From Hippophae tibetana (taxonomy: Eukaryota > Streptophyta > Magnoliopsida > Rosales > Elaeagnaceae), in NCBI GenBank assembly GCA_037013495.1, contig CM072809.1, positions 8,875,001-8,939,000 of the forward strand: a DNA stretch of 64,000 nt, given 5' to 3'. Numbering within the stretch: the first letter of the stretch is position 1; each line of letters begins with the position of its first letter. This document shows positions 24,746 through 38,120 of the stretch, in pieces. The notes below the pieces were generated by a model that made no database searches, was not told the origin of the DNA, and was given only the letters and a program-made list of their open reading frames with translations. Position numbers and translations under genes: made by a program.

Positions 24746-25850
24746 AAATAATGGTGTTATTCACGTTTTTATATATAAAAATATATAATTATGAAAAAAA
24801 ATGCATTTATTTTTGGGACATTTTGCTATTTATTTATGTATAAAAAAGTAACAAAATAGTGAAGTAGTAGAATAATCAATGTAGATAGATAAGGAAAAAA
24901 TGGTAAAATTAAAGCTAAAAAAATAGGAAAAGAAAATATATAGAAGAAGAAAAGGAGATAGAAAAATGTATTAATTTTAATAATATTTTGATATATAATT
25001 ATGTGTACGAAAAAAAGTAACGAAATTGTGGAATGAGAGAATAATTAACGTATTGTTCATTGATTTTTTTTATATATGGTAATAAATAATTATAAAAAAA
25101 ATTATTTTAAGAACATTTTAATATTTTTTTGTGTGTCTAAATAAAAAATATATTTATTTTAAAAATATTTTTATATTTATTTATGTGTGAAAAAGGTAAA
25201 AATAGAGAAAAAGAAAAAAATATAGCGCAGCAATGGAGTAGGAAAGTAAGTTATTATCCTTTTTATATATAATAATATATAATTATTAAAAATGTATTAA
25301 TTTTGGAGAGATTTTGATATTTTAAAGATATTTGATATTTATTTATGTGTAAAAAAACAAAAATGATAGAGAAAGAAAAAAGGTAAAAAAGAAAAATTAA
25401 TAAAAACGTAGAACATAAGAGTAACAATGTAGTTAATCTTTTTTTTTATATAATAATAGATGATTATGAAAAATATATTTATTTTAAGAATATTTTGATA
25501 TTTATTTGTGTGTATAAATAAAAAGTATATTTATTTTATAATATTTTAATATTTATTTGCATGTATAAATAAAAATTATATTTATTTTAAATACATTTTA
25601 ATATTGTTCATTGGTTATTGTTATATTTTATATAATTATAAAAAAATGTATTTATTTTAAAATATTTTATATTTATTTATAAGTATAAATAAAAAATATT
25701 TATTCAAACATATTTTGATAATTATTATTTTTTGTATAAATAAAAAGTATAAGATATTTTTATATTTATTTATGTTAAAAAAAAAGACGAAAACAAAGAA
25801 AAAACCGTAGTTCAAAAAACAAGGATCGGACGGCGACTTTTAATATATAA
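24746..25850. repeat. Right part of the AT-rich array split by Copia
   Basis: The same short units as left of the retrotransposon continue here (TATTTATTTTAAGAATATTT, TTGATATTTATTTGTGTGTA, and AAAAAGTAAC-AAATAGTG-AG). This shows that the retrotransposon entered an existing array. Units fade near 25790. Confidence 0.6.
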
Positions 25851-28800
25851 AGGCTATACAAGAATAGGTACATTTGTCAAAAGGTCTTAAGAAATACATT
25901 ATATTGTTTTTTTTATTGTTCTAAATGTTCAAATGAGTTCATCACATTTTGGATAATGTCTCATGTGATCAAACTGTGGGATGAAATGAATATAAGTTTT
26001 GGTAGCAATTAGATTTATTAATTTCATGTATTTTGATAATGTAGTAATATTATTTTTAGCGAATAAACTTATATATATTAAATCTACTTAAAAAAAGCGT
26101 GTTAAACTAGAATAATATACTAATTTCTATCTAAAATTTAAATAAAAATATTATAATTATAATTGATTTTATTAAATTAGACTAAAAATAAAATAAATAA
26201 TTATCGGTAGAGAGTCAATTTGCATAAGAATGAATAACGCAATACAGTTACTTTTATGTGTAAATATGTCCTCTTACATAAAATAAATACAATAACTATA
26301 ATTAATTTTATTAAATTATATTAAAAACAAAAAAAATTATTACCTAAAGAGAGCCAATTTTAATAATTATATTAACCAATTTTATTAAATTCATATATTT
26401 TAATAGAATAAACTAACATATACATAAGATCCACTTAAAAAAGCATGTAAAAAATCTTAAATTAGAGTAACTTTATATAAAAATATGTCATTATATATCT
26501 AAAATTTAAATAAAAAATCACAATTATGATTAATTTTATTAAACTATGTTAAAAGTAATATAAATAATTATTAGATGAGAGCTAAATTTTATTAAAGAAT
26601 GATATAAATCAATATATATATATATATTATACACGTTAAAAGTATATTTTTTAACTATAAATATTTTTTAATATTAAAGTCTTAGCGAGTAAAAATGTAA
26701 ATTTTTTGAATTTTCAAGTTAAAAGTTTACATTAAAAAACAAAATAAATAAAAATGACAAAATTTGCAAGTTGCGAGTTGCAGTAGTAGCAGTAGTAGTA
26801 AAGTGAGTACAGAAAGTCTTTTGGGAAAAGAAAAAAAAGAAAAAAGAGGTGGGACATGATGCATCCTTATGAACCAGTTGTCTTGTAACCACTTAATTTT
26901 TTTTCCTACCTGAATTGTCACTGTTTATTTATTACCGTTATACTTTAGAAGTAGTTGAATTTATTATAAAATTTTCTTTTATAAATTTTTTTAAAACAAT
27001 TTAAAAAAATATAAAAAAATAAAAAAATTATCTATTGAAGTTAAGTGCACTATATCTTTATGCTGTACGCTTATTTTTATAAAATAAGTAAATTGGTTAC
27101 AGAAAGTAGGTACTAAATTAAGTATTTGAATAATTTTAATTCACATAAATTTATATATATTTTTACATTATTATTTATATTATATAATATATTAATATTA
27201 TATAAAATAGAATAATTTTAATACACAATATAAATATAAAACTAAGTAAAAAATAAATAATATCAATATTTTTTTTAGTCGTAAGCATCCTAATTAAAAT
27301 AAAGGCAGATGATCAAGCATCTTTACTCATTTTTTAATATTAGTTTAATTTACTAACGTTGGAAGGTGATACTAGATGTTTAAATTATCAATTTTATGTT
27401 TTTTTTATTATTTTAAAAAATATCTCATTAAATATTTATATTAAAAATTTATTTAAAAAAATTATTTTATTAAAAAACTTATTTTTTTTTATTTTAACTA
27501 AATTATTATTTTTTTAAATTAATAAACTAAAATTTCACTTATCTAAAACTAATTATCTAAATTGTTTTAAAAAAATAATTTTAAATATTATAACTATTAT
27601 AATTAGTACGACTGTATGACATTTTTCTCTTAAAATAATCAGTGGAGATTTTAAATGTAACCACTCATCATCTTCCAAAACAAGCAGCGTTTGCGAAACA
27701 GTATGGCGTGTTTTATCATTAACAGTTTACCCTCCTCGCTTAACTACCCATTTTGCCATTTATAAGTATTTACTTTATTGAGCAAATACTTTTATTGATC
27801 TTAATATAAATACAATTTAAAAGTTATAAAAAAGTATTATGATCATCATTTACAAATGAAAATAAATTTTATAACTTAAGAGTCGCGGATAAATCCATTT
27901 AAATAGCAGATATTGAGTTGTCAAGTACTCGTTCGAATATTTTAATTATACAACGTTAATACAATTGTACATTAATAAATAATCATAAAGACTTCTAATT
28001 ATATTGAGTGATGTTAATTTAACTACGTATTTAATAAAAAAAATATTTTTATTTTTCTTTTAATTTTAAATAATATATAATTATTATAATATTTACTTAT
28101 CTTTTAATTAAAAACTTAATTAATTCTTTTATATATAACCAAACATCCAAAAAAATCAAATATTTTAGGATTCTTACAATTTTTTCTTTTATTTTGTTTG
28201 TAAAAAATATTTTTTATTGAATCCGTGCTTAATCTTTTTCATATATAATTTAATAGTTGATTTTATTTAAATAACATATGTTTGAAATCATATAATGAGG
28301 ATTATTAAAACGCACATGTGAACTTATATTTTTGTGTTAATATTTTTATAGTTGATTCGTGAACGTATCCAATTGACGGAGAGTTTATTAAAATGTTGGT
28401 TTAGAAACTGCTCACTCTAATATTAGAAATTGTGAAAACAAAATAAGAGCTCGTAAGTGAGGTACATTTGGACGGTACTAAAGTAAAGATAACATAAGAT
28501 CGAGTTTGTACTTGAATATTTAATTTTCATAATAAAAGGTTAGGTGATTCGATATTCTGGTGATTTTCCTATTAAGTCATGGTTGTAACTAAGTTGTTTA
28601 CACCTAATAATATCATGTGTTATTATTTTAACACGCGATTACATGACCGACTGCTTTGTTTAGGTTATTATTTTATAAGTGATAAAAGTTGAAAATAACA
28701 TATTCACCCTCTACGTTAATTAGATCCATAATTATTAACTTTCAAGGTTCAAGAATTTAATTATATGATAACTAACTTTTAGATTTTAAAACTATTACGA

Positions 28801-29799
28801 AGGATATGTCATTAATATATCATTCAATAATAATTCTTATATAAATATTAGAAACAAAGTTTATAATTAAGTACACATATGAATCAAATCATAAATAAAA
28901 GAACAATACTCTAAATCGTAATGAGATAATTAAATAAATCTAACATTCATAATTTAAGTTAATTATGAAAATTCTTACATCACTAAATTTTTAAAATAAA
29001 CTTTGTGAAATTATTAAATAGAAAATAATACTTAATTTTGTAAAAATATTTTATCCATTTTAATATTTTATAAGCATAACAACATTACTAATATCACATT
29101 ATAATTTTAGTATGATATGCTTAATTTAAAAATTGATCAAAAAATTAAACATAATATGTAAAAATAACACATAAAGAATATTGGAAAAGCGTACATAAAT
29201 ATGCCTCAATTGCATTTCTTGAATTATTTATACAAAACCTCCAAAAAGAATGCAAAACTTGTTTATTGAATTGAGAATATAACTATTAAATAAATTAAAT
29301 TTATTCAACTATCAAATGAGATAAGAAATTTAAACTAATAAAAAAAGAAGCTAAAAGGTAAAGAGATCAAGAAGAGAGGAGCTAAAACATGGATAATTAA
29401 TACAATGAAATATGAGTCATATTTATAGGTTCAAAAAATCATATAAGAAGGGTTGGCGTTGCCACACATATTAGTTCATATCGCGATATGCACATAACTT
29501 TTTCACGCCATAGTTTGCATATAACATGATATTTCCACACTACATCATGCTTTGTTTTGCTTCACTTATTTCCTTTATTTTGTTGTATCGTTTTTTGGAT
29601 GGTTTGAAGCATTACAATAGAGTGTTTCAAGTAGTGATCAATTATATATTTTTAAGCTAAAATACCTAAATAATAATAATATTGAAAGTTTGTAAAATAT
29701 GGACTTGATTAACCTAGAGAGGGGTGAATATGTTATTTTTAATTTTTATCAATTTTTAATTTACTAACTTAAACAAAGCGGCCAAGAATGCAATCGTGT
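25851..29799. other. AT-rich intergenic region, with a diverged repeat at 26050-26620
   Basis: At 26050-26620 a unit of about 190 bases recurs two or three times: AAATCTACTTAAAAAA-GC-TGT, CTAAAATTTAAATAAAAA, TAATTTTATTAAA-TA and GAGAG-CAATTT. The rest is plain AT-rich DNA. At about 27660-27760 there is a short patch of normal composition without a recognised product. No gene could be supported. Confidence 0.5.
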
Positions 29800-30110
29800 G
29801 TAATAGTAAAGTGTGGAAATTATAACACACGATATTTTTAGGTGGAAACAACCTAGGCCACAACAATTACCTAGGAGGAAAACCACTAGTCCACTGGACC
29901 ACCTAACTTTTCACTATGAAAATCAAATGTTCAAGTACAAACTCAGTCTTATGCTACCTTCCCTAGGATACTGCCTCAATGTACTTTACTTACGAGCCCC
30001 TATTCTGTTTTCATAGTTTCTAAAATTAGCGTGAGCGGTTTCCAGACCAACGTTCCAATAAGCTCCCCCCACCAATTAGATCGTTCACAAATCAACTGCA
30101 AAAAAATTAG
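29800..30110. other. Possible leader fragment of a long retroelement
   Basis: This patch of balanced composition contains GGTGGAAACAACCTAGG, GGAGGAAAACCACTAGTCC and a CCCCCCACC run. Such phrases (a GTGGAAAC box followed by GGAAAAACCAC) recur in untranslated regions of large plant retroelements. No coding domain or LTR pair was found, so the call is weak. Confidence 0.25.
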
Positions 30111-30685
30111 CACAAAAAACACAAATGCCCGTGTGTGTTCTAGAATGAATTTAATAATGAATAATCCTAACTAGATGATTTAAAACAAATGTCATTTAAA
30201 CCAAATCAACTAGAATATTCTAGAGTAAAAAGATTACGCACAATTTCAGTAAAAATAACTTCTTTGAAATTTAATAATTAAATTAAATAATCATGATCGT
30301 TCATAAAATTATTTAATCTAAATACCTAAAAATCAAATAAAAAAGAATTAAATTAATTAATATAAATCAAATATATATATATATTAATTACCTTTTCTTC
30401 TTTAGTGCGCACCTTTCAATATATATATATAACTATATGTAAAGTTACCTTTACTTTCCTGCCTAATATGATTTCTTGAAGAAGTATTACTGGAAAGAAT
30501 ATTAATTAATCTCAACATCTCGGTATGTTAGCCCATCACACTTAAGATCACTTTTAAATAAGATTAATTAATCTGTGATTGATGTGCTACTCATCGGTTT
30601 TTCTTTTCAGCAACCTTTTGTTTTTCTCATATAGTTTTCGTTTCTCTCATTTGGCAGCTTTTCTTCTATTATTTTTCTCACACAC

Positions 30686-30748
30686 TTTAACCCTAATATA
30701 TCTATATATATATAGATAATAATAATACCTAATAGTATTAGGGTTAAA
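30686..30748. repeat. Perfect 13-base inverted repeat with telomere-like sequence
   Basis: TTTAACCCTAATA at 30686-30698 and TATTAGGGTTAAA at 30736-30748 are exact reverse complements. The 37-base loop itself holds a TATCTATATATATATAGATA palindrome. It could form a nested hairpin. No gene is adjacent. Confidence 0.6.
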
Positions 30749-32520
30749 TGTATTTTGGGATTAATTTTTTAAAGCCCATTAAAACACATCTTAAAAATAT
30801 TTAAACACCAAAAATAATTTTAGATTTATGAACATGTATTATTAAATGTATAAATACAATCCTATGTGTCGTAGTTATAAAAAAAATACCTAAAGTACGA
30901 ATATTTAGAACTTGAACATTTGTTCGACTTTTCTTGATAAACTAGATAACAGACATAAAAACAAATTTACAAGTAAATATTTTGTCTACGAAAATAACCA
31001 ACACTCATAGTCCTTACAAATATATATAATGATTTTGAATAAATAAATTTATATAAAACAATAGTAAAATTAAGTAAATGTAAATCTTTATAATCATTAA
31101 ACATGATTAAATAATGTAGGATCATAACTCTAATTGATTAGTGTTTAAAACATTATTTAAGTATGATAGTAAAATAATTATAACATTAAGTTTAACTTTT
31201 AGAGTTATAAATATGAAGAATTGTATGGTTAGTCTCCTTATTTATCGATCGAGTTTAAAAGGAGTTTGACATTTTAGTGATATATTTATTAAATAAAAAA
31301 TACATATTTATATTTATATTATTAAACTAATATATTAGTAACCTCATGTAACAAAATGTACAAAACAAATTTTAAAAAAACTAATTTATAGAAGATAATT
31401 TTGTTTTTATAAAAATATTTATTTTTTATGCATTATATCATTCGTTTGTATTTATTCTAGTATAAAAAAAATTCATACCATGATAGTAATTACCTTCAGC
31501 TTCCACCATACTCTCCATCTTATTTTTAATATGGCTTTATTTCTTAATCAACTAAATTGTTTTCATTATTAGCCAAAAAAAATCATTATTTACTACAAAA
31601 TAAGTTAAATCTTGATTATTTTATTAAAAATATAGTTAGATCAATGTCGATTCATTTGAAATACTTATCTCTACCTGTTATTGTCACTACCATAAGTTTA
31701 TTCTCTTTGATTGCATTAACCCCTTCATCATTTACGATTATCTTATATTCCATCAAACTTAAAGTAAAATTGATTTTGATCGAACAAAAAGTTGTCAAAA
31801 AAGAATAAAAGAATAAAGAAAATTTGAGGTAATAAGCAATGATAATCGTGATCATTGATAAAGATGATGTTTTAAATGAGTCGATTATTATGTCCTAATT
31901 TTAATTTTGATAAAAAATCTATTTTTGATTATTATATATTTAAATAGTGACGGGTGATTAATGGGCGAAATATTGAGATGTGTTAAAAATAAGACAAAAA
32001 AAATGATGGAGATAAACGTTATTGTTAAGTTAGATAAAATTATTTTCACGATGAAATTGATAAAAAAAAATGACAATTTATAAAATAATAATTTTTTTTT
32101 ATAAATTAAGTGTTATTTTTTAAAATCCTATCATTATTATATATTTTGTTAAATAAAAATTATTAGTATATTAATTTAAATATGTAATTTTTATTTAATA
32201 AAAGTAATGATAAAGTATCCAAACCGTGTAAAAGAATACAATAAAATGTCGGATTTTACTTTTCCGTTTTTAGTATGGTCGAGGAAGCTTTTATGCCAAA
32301 TCGAGCACTAGTTTCTGTGACGTGGTTTTGTTTATTAAATGCATAAAATAAATATAATGCAGCAGGATAACCATTATTTTCTTGCCCAATGACCGAAATT
32401 CGAACATCACAGGTCAATTTACTGACCATAAGCAGGCAAAAGACTTACAGTTGTCTTTTCGTCGTTATAATTTGAATTATTATGTCATCATTATTGACGT
32501 CACATATGCAATATGCAACT
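30749..32520. other. AT-rich intergenic region
   Basis: No gene or named repeat was recognised. The first 30 bases continue with a GGGATTAATTTTTTAAAGCCC stretch. Short open frames near 31560-32070 have no family signature and overlap each other on both strands. Confidence 0.5.
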
Positions 32521-33655
32521 AGTAGGGATTATTATCGCTTTCTTTCAAGATTACATTTGAATTTTATTTACTATCAAAATTATCTTCAACATTATCAGTA
32601 TTATATCTACGTTTAACATTAGGGATAAAATAATAATCTCTTCCTATACATATATCACTTTCGAGTCACTTTTCTTCAAAAACCACGCTCACTCACAAAA
32701 CTCCTACCAAACTTTCCCTTCCCCAATTCGCCATCCTTCATGCCTAATCCGTAGCTACTGAGCGCAGCGCGACGACCTCTACCACCTCCCTTCTGGTCAC
32801 GACACCAACGCCGCAAGACATCCATTGGCCATCGAAAACTCCCAAAGTCGCTGTCGCAGCACCATTCAACGATTACCCATTGGCCATCTCAAACCAGTCG
32901 CAATTATTGTGCCATCGTTGCCATATACTCAATGATCACAGTGGACTCACTCTGCCATCTCCCCTCTGGTCACGACACCGACGCCATAAGACACCCATTG
33001 GCTATGGAAAACTCCAAAAGTCATTGTCGTAGCACCATTCAATGATTACCCATTAGCCATCTCAAACTAGTTACGGTTGTCACGCCACCACCGCCACATA
33101 CTCAGTGCTCACAATGGACTCACTCACTCACTCACCCCCTTGTAGTGTCGCCTCCCTTATCGTGTTGCTACGTATCCATCAGTATAAATTTATCATCTCA
33201 TTTTTCAAGTTTAATTCATTTGTTCTTATTCCAAACTATATCTTTTCAAAACTATGAGTTTATTTATTAATTATTTTTAGATCTGGATCTGAAAAATTGC
33301 AAAGTGTTTTCCATCCAAGATCAAGAATACTATTAGGATAATAAGCTAATTGTTAGCTGAATTATTATTATTATTATAGTATGAATATTTTTGAAGAAAA
33401 GTAAAACCTCAAGGGTATTTATGATAATATTTTCAACAACAATATTCAAAAGATTATATAGGTAAGGATAGAAAAGACTTTTTAAGATATTGATGTGATT
33501 TTTCACGGATTTTTGATGCTTCTGTTAAATAATGAGAGCATTTTTAAAGATACCTTAAATCTCAGGGATATTGTAACTTTTTTTTAAACCTAAACGATAT
33601 TTTTAAATATATTAAAAAACTCGTGAGTATTTTTGATTTTTCTCAACCAGTAGAT
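32521..33655. mobile_element. Relative of the fold-back element carrying GC-rich insert
   Basis: Bases 32521-32663 match 12600-12763 (GGATTATTATCGC; TTATATCTACGTTTAACATTAGGG; AAAATAATAATCTC). Bases 33378-33655 match the right arm 13437-13702 (GAAGAAAAGTAAAACCTCAAG; ATATTGATGTGATTTTTCAC; TGCTTCTGTTAAATAATGA), so both ends of the 12.6-kb element are present in the same order and orientation. The left hairpin arm is replaced by about 690 bases, of which 32680-33180 is GC-rich and unlike the surroundings. This is the pattern expected of a non-autonomous transposon that captured foreign DNA. Confidence 0.6.
32779..33125. repeat. Two tandem GC-rich units of about 173 bases
   Basis: TCTGGTCACGACACC occurs near 32792 and again near 32965. 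Each is followed by the same series: AAGACA-CCATTGGC, AAAACTCC-AAAGTC, GTAGCACCATTCAA-GATTACC, GCCATCTCAAAC and CAATGGACTCACTC. Copies differ at roughly one base in eight. No open reading frame spans both units. Confidence 0.75.
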
Positions 33656-34933
33656 TTTTGTATTTCTAACAAAAAGGTAGAGTTATGGAGATGGAATGTA
33701 ATTTTAATCTATAATATAATTTATTAATTTTATAAGTTTATTTTTTTATAAATTAAAATAAAGATATATTATTTATCGTTAATAAATTTAAATAATAAAT
33801 AAAATAAAATATATTTTTATATAATAAACATAATTATATGTAGATTAGTTAATTTCAATATATAAATTTATTAATAATATTAAATATGATATAAGATAGA
33901 TAAGATACTATAATGATATTTTATTTAATACATTTAAAATTTATAATAATCACACTTTTTTTGCTAAACAATTTTTTTTATGTTTACATAATAAATTTAT
34001 TTTTTAATTTTAAAATTATCAAAAATATATTTTACTTTAATATATTTTTTGTCAATTTAAATTTATTAAATGTGTTTTTTTAAAACAAATTGACAATAAA
34101 TATAATAAAAAATAATAAATTAAGGTGTTATAATAACTACACCCAATTTATATTTCAATTCCACAACTTTTTTCAACCCATCGGTTTTACAATTTCAATC
34201 ATCCTTGGTTGCACATTTTTGAAAATAATAATAATCTATTAATTATAAGATAATAATTCTTTATTAACTATACAATAACAATTATTTGATATATTTAAGA
34301 TTTATATATTTATTTTAAAGATAATATTTAAGTATTTTATTATTATTTAGATCCTAAGTCCTATTAGGTTTATAAACATATAATAATGCATTTATATAAC
34401 CTTCTTGTTATAGTTTTACAAATTAATAATAATTTTATTTATCAAAAAAATGTAATAATTTTTTTTATTTTCTAAATCTTAATTCTACTATTTTTATATA
34501 CGTTCCATATATTTTTTATGTGACTTCGAACTTTCTATCCTACAGTTGAAAATATTAGTAAATATGTATATTTTGTATATTTAAAATACATCGTATCAAT
34601 TAAAAAAAACCTACGTACTCTCAATAAAAATTTATTTTATCACCTCTGTTCAACAAAATTATTTGAGTGATGTATGGTAATTTTTTTTATTTCTTTAATT
34701 TCAGTCATCTTGCATGTATTATAGTGAACTATAATTTGATATTTTATTAACAATTATATTAATATTTTGATATTTATTATTTTCAATTTTTTAAGTAATA
34801 TTTTAAAAATATCCTAATTATTTAAAATGTATTCATTTGATTAAAAAAATACATGTACAAAAAGTTGATATTTTAGTTTTTTTTTTTACTATTTCTATTT
34901 TTTTTTCCTTTTTTCTTTCTCATTATTTATCAT
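33656..34933. other. AT-rich intergenic region
   Basis: Nothing but AT-rich low-complexity sequence was recognised. At 34140-34200 there is a short patch of normal composition. No gene is supported. Confidence 0.5.
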
Positions 34934-35135
34934 GGGGTTTAATATTTAGTATTTAGTGTTTAAAATTTAAGATTTAAGGTTTAGTGTTTAAAATTTAAGA
35001 CTTAAGGTTTAATGTTTAAAATTTAAGATTTAAGGTTGTTTAAAATCTAAGATTTAAAGTTTAGTGTTTAGTTTGTAGTATTTAAAGTTGAAAGTTTAGG
35101 GTTTGAGATTTTATATTTAGGGTTAGTTGTTAGTA
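34934..35135. repeat. Degenerate telomere-like repeat array
   Basis: Many variants of TTTAGGG/TTTAAGG/TTTAGTG follow one another (GGGGTTTAATATTTAGTATT, TTAAGATTTAAGGTTTAGTG, GTTTAGGGTTTGAG, TTTAGGGTTAG). A longer period of about 30 bases (TTTAAAATTTAAGATTTAAGG) is visible in the first half. This resembles decayed interstitial telomeric DNA. It is bounded by a poly-T/CTTTTT region on the left. Confidence 0.6.
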
Positions 35136-36339
35136 TAAAAAAAATAAGAAAATATTTTATGCAAATAAATAGATGTGTGAGAAAGAGATGATAAAAAATA
35201 AAAAGAGAAAAAATAAAAGTTGAAAGAGAGAAACTAATAAAAAACGTATTTAAAAAAATAACGACACTAAAAAAATAAGTTAAATTCAAATAAACTATAA
35301 AAATAAATGAAAAATATTGATCAACTTTTTAAAAAATAGGTTTTTTTAAAATAGTTACACTGCTTAAACACTTATTGTTAGAACTCAACCCATATATCTA
35401 AATATATTTTATGTCATTAGGTTATAACTTAATTTCATATCATTAAGTAATAACTTATAGACAAAATAAGTAAAGTTATATGTGAGAATTTGTGACATGT
35501 TATAAGTTAAGTGTAAAAAAAATGCAATTATTATTAATTTGAGTTCAAGTTTACAGTTCATGTTAGGTGGTAAATATTAGCAACAATAATTAAAAAATCT
35601 TATGTGATGTTTAAATAATTTAATTATATTACATAATTTATTCAACTCCTATATATTCACACAATATATAATATTTTTTATAAGATAAAAAAATATTTGT
35701 TTTTTACATGTTTATGTTAATTTTTTTATAAAGTAAAAATTATATTTTTTTAGGGGTTTAAAAATAAAATAATATGAATAGCTATAACATATAAAAATAT
35801 AAAAATAAGAGGATGATTAAATTAATTTCAACGTTTTTGTTTTCAAATATTGGGTTAATGCACACAATGGCCTAGAAGATTAAATCGTAGTGGGTAAAAT
35901 AAAATTTTGAAAGTTTAAAAATAAAATAAAAACATAAATATAATCTTTTTTAATTAAACCACTAATGATAAAATTTCAATGTACAACACAGAAATAAATA
36001 ACATAATTAAGCACCCTAATTTTGTCTCATTCGTTTTATATCATGTAATATGTAATATGGTCACCAATTATTATCAACTAAAGATACTAGATGTATATAT
36101 CAATGAGCTTTTCAACACATTTGCTAACACTGCTACAATATATACATACATTTTTAGATATTTAGTCTCAATTTCTTTAAAAATCAAAGTCATAGACATA
36201 TTCTATTAATTTTTTTTCTTTATATTTCCTTTTTTTTCTTCCATTTTACACCAAATTAACACAAATTTTTTTTATCGTTTTTTTATGTTTTCTTTTTTTC
36301 CTCTTTTTTTCTTTTAATCTTTTTTTCCTCCTTTCTCGG
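35136..36339. other. AT-rich intergenic region
   Basis: No recognisable gene. A pyrimidine-rich stretch (TTTTTTTCTTCC-type) occupies 36210-36340 just before the promoter-like segment described next. Confidence 0.5.
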
Positions 36340-38120
36340 CCCTAATATATCCTAGGGTTTTCGTACAAAACATATATATATATACATTCTTTTCAGAGAT
36401 GATCAATTGACCCTTTCTAGTTGCGGCTCTACATCTCGTTTTGTCTCGTCTCACCGTTTGTCCTCGTTTGGCCTTCCTCGTTCCCTTGTTTCTTTTCCCC
36501 CCTCACATGCTGGAGATGTATTTCCTCATCGTGCGACTGATTTGCTCTTCGAATTCATTCTAGTTGAGGTACGTATATTCAAATTTTGTTTATTAGGTAA
36601 TCATCCCATGGATGGTTTGCGTCTTGTTTTCCCTCCTACTGCAACATCTGTTCGTTGTGTATCAGTATGTCATTATTCCTTATTTGTTGTTTTGTCTCAG
36701 CGATGAACCCATTATTGAAAATTCTTGTTTATAATTTTTGGGATAACTTTGATTTGATTAATGAAACGTAGGTTTTAATTTTTGGGGTATCATATCATTA
36801 CTCTTTGTTTTAGTTTACATTGAAGCTGTAATCTCTAGTCATGTTGGCTCTTGTTTATCTGATAGATTTTCCTTAATTCTCATTATGTTGGACAAGATCT
36901 ATATCCAAAGTTTAGAGCTGGTGAACCTTGGAAGAAGGTTTTTAGCCTTATTTTTATCTATCTTAATTATGCTTCAATAGGTGATAACTGGTATGAATTT
37001 ATGGAATCCTATAGTTTAATCCTCAATTGTTTAATCCTAAGAGGAGTAAATTAATTTTACTATTTGAGTTATCATATAAATTCTTCTGTTATGATAAAAA
37101 AAATATAAGTTCTGTTGTTGATTATAATTTTTTTTATTTATACTATTATAGTGACATTTTGCCATTAATTGATGTATTCTCTAGCCATATATTGGTAGGG
37201 GTAAGTTAATGCTCATGCTTCAATTTTCTTTTATTAGCTTTAGATGCAAATGTCATAATTCTTGCACAGTTGTGTTGGTTAAATGGGTTTTACTACTGGA
37301 GGTTGTTTATGATGTTCTTTGGCTTCAGTAGTAGGGTAAATACCTTTTAGCTTTCTTGTTATGATAAAGCTGTTTTTTTATCACAGTTTCCATCAGACAT
37401 TTACACCTTTAGTGTGCCACCTTTGATGATTGTTTACTAAAATCCTCTTGGTTTTCATTGCCTCTTGTTATTTAATCATGATGAAAATTTAGAAAGATGT
37501 TTGAAGATCACTGTTAAAATCTAGTTTGTTAAAGTTGGTAAATATAATAGAATATAATATGGAAATAAAAGTTTTTATAATAAAATGAAATATTCCTGAT
37601 ATGATCGGCAAGTTGGTTGTTGTAGTTCTCTATTCAACTCTTATTCTTGAATTTGGTTCCTATCCTAAGTATGGTATCTTATTTCGTATTTTTTTTTGGT
37701 TTGTGTAGAAAGTATATATGTATTTCAGGGGGTACGAATGAGATTATTTGTTGTTGTGATCCAATTGACCTTCGAATTATATTCTCTTTTTAGGCTGATT
37801 TTGCATATACATGCACATCTCATTTTATAATTTTTATCACTGTGAGTATAAGTTTGACAAGATAACGAGTACACCAAAATCCAAATACATATTAAGATAT
37901 TAGTTGTAGTGTTCCATCAATAGCTGATGTTCTATTATAGCTTCACGTTTATGGTTTAGCATTCAAAATGAATGCTTTGATTGATATAGATATTCTTGCA
38001 GGGGTCTTCTTTATACGCCTTTAATGGATTGGCTGGTAGGTTTCCCCAGTTGAAGTACACTTGACAATGCTTTTAAAAATGACTGGTGGAAGTCTTAGTG
38101 CAACTGATCACTTCAGAGGT
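36340..38120 (+). other. Promoter-like start followed by intron-like sequence, product unknown
   Basis: At 36340-36375 a GGCCCTAATATATCCTAGGG sequence (TCP site-like GGCCC and telo-box CTAGGGTTT at 36352-36360) is followed by a TATATATATATACA run and a C/T-rich leader (36405-36565), a pattern seen at 5' ends of plant housekeeping genes. From 36570 to 38000 the plus strand is T-rich like plant introns. Possible exon borders are CTAGTTGAG|GTACG near 36565 and TTGCAG|GGGTC near 38001. No long open frame or known protein appears. It may be a non-coding transcript or an exon-poor pseudogene. Confidence 0.3.

Noticed and set aside
29813-30016. 67-codon plus-strand frame as a gene
   Set aside because: No domain, no splice context, and the patch resembles retroelement non-coding sequence.
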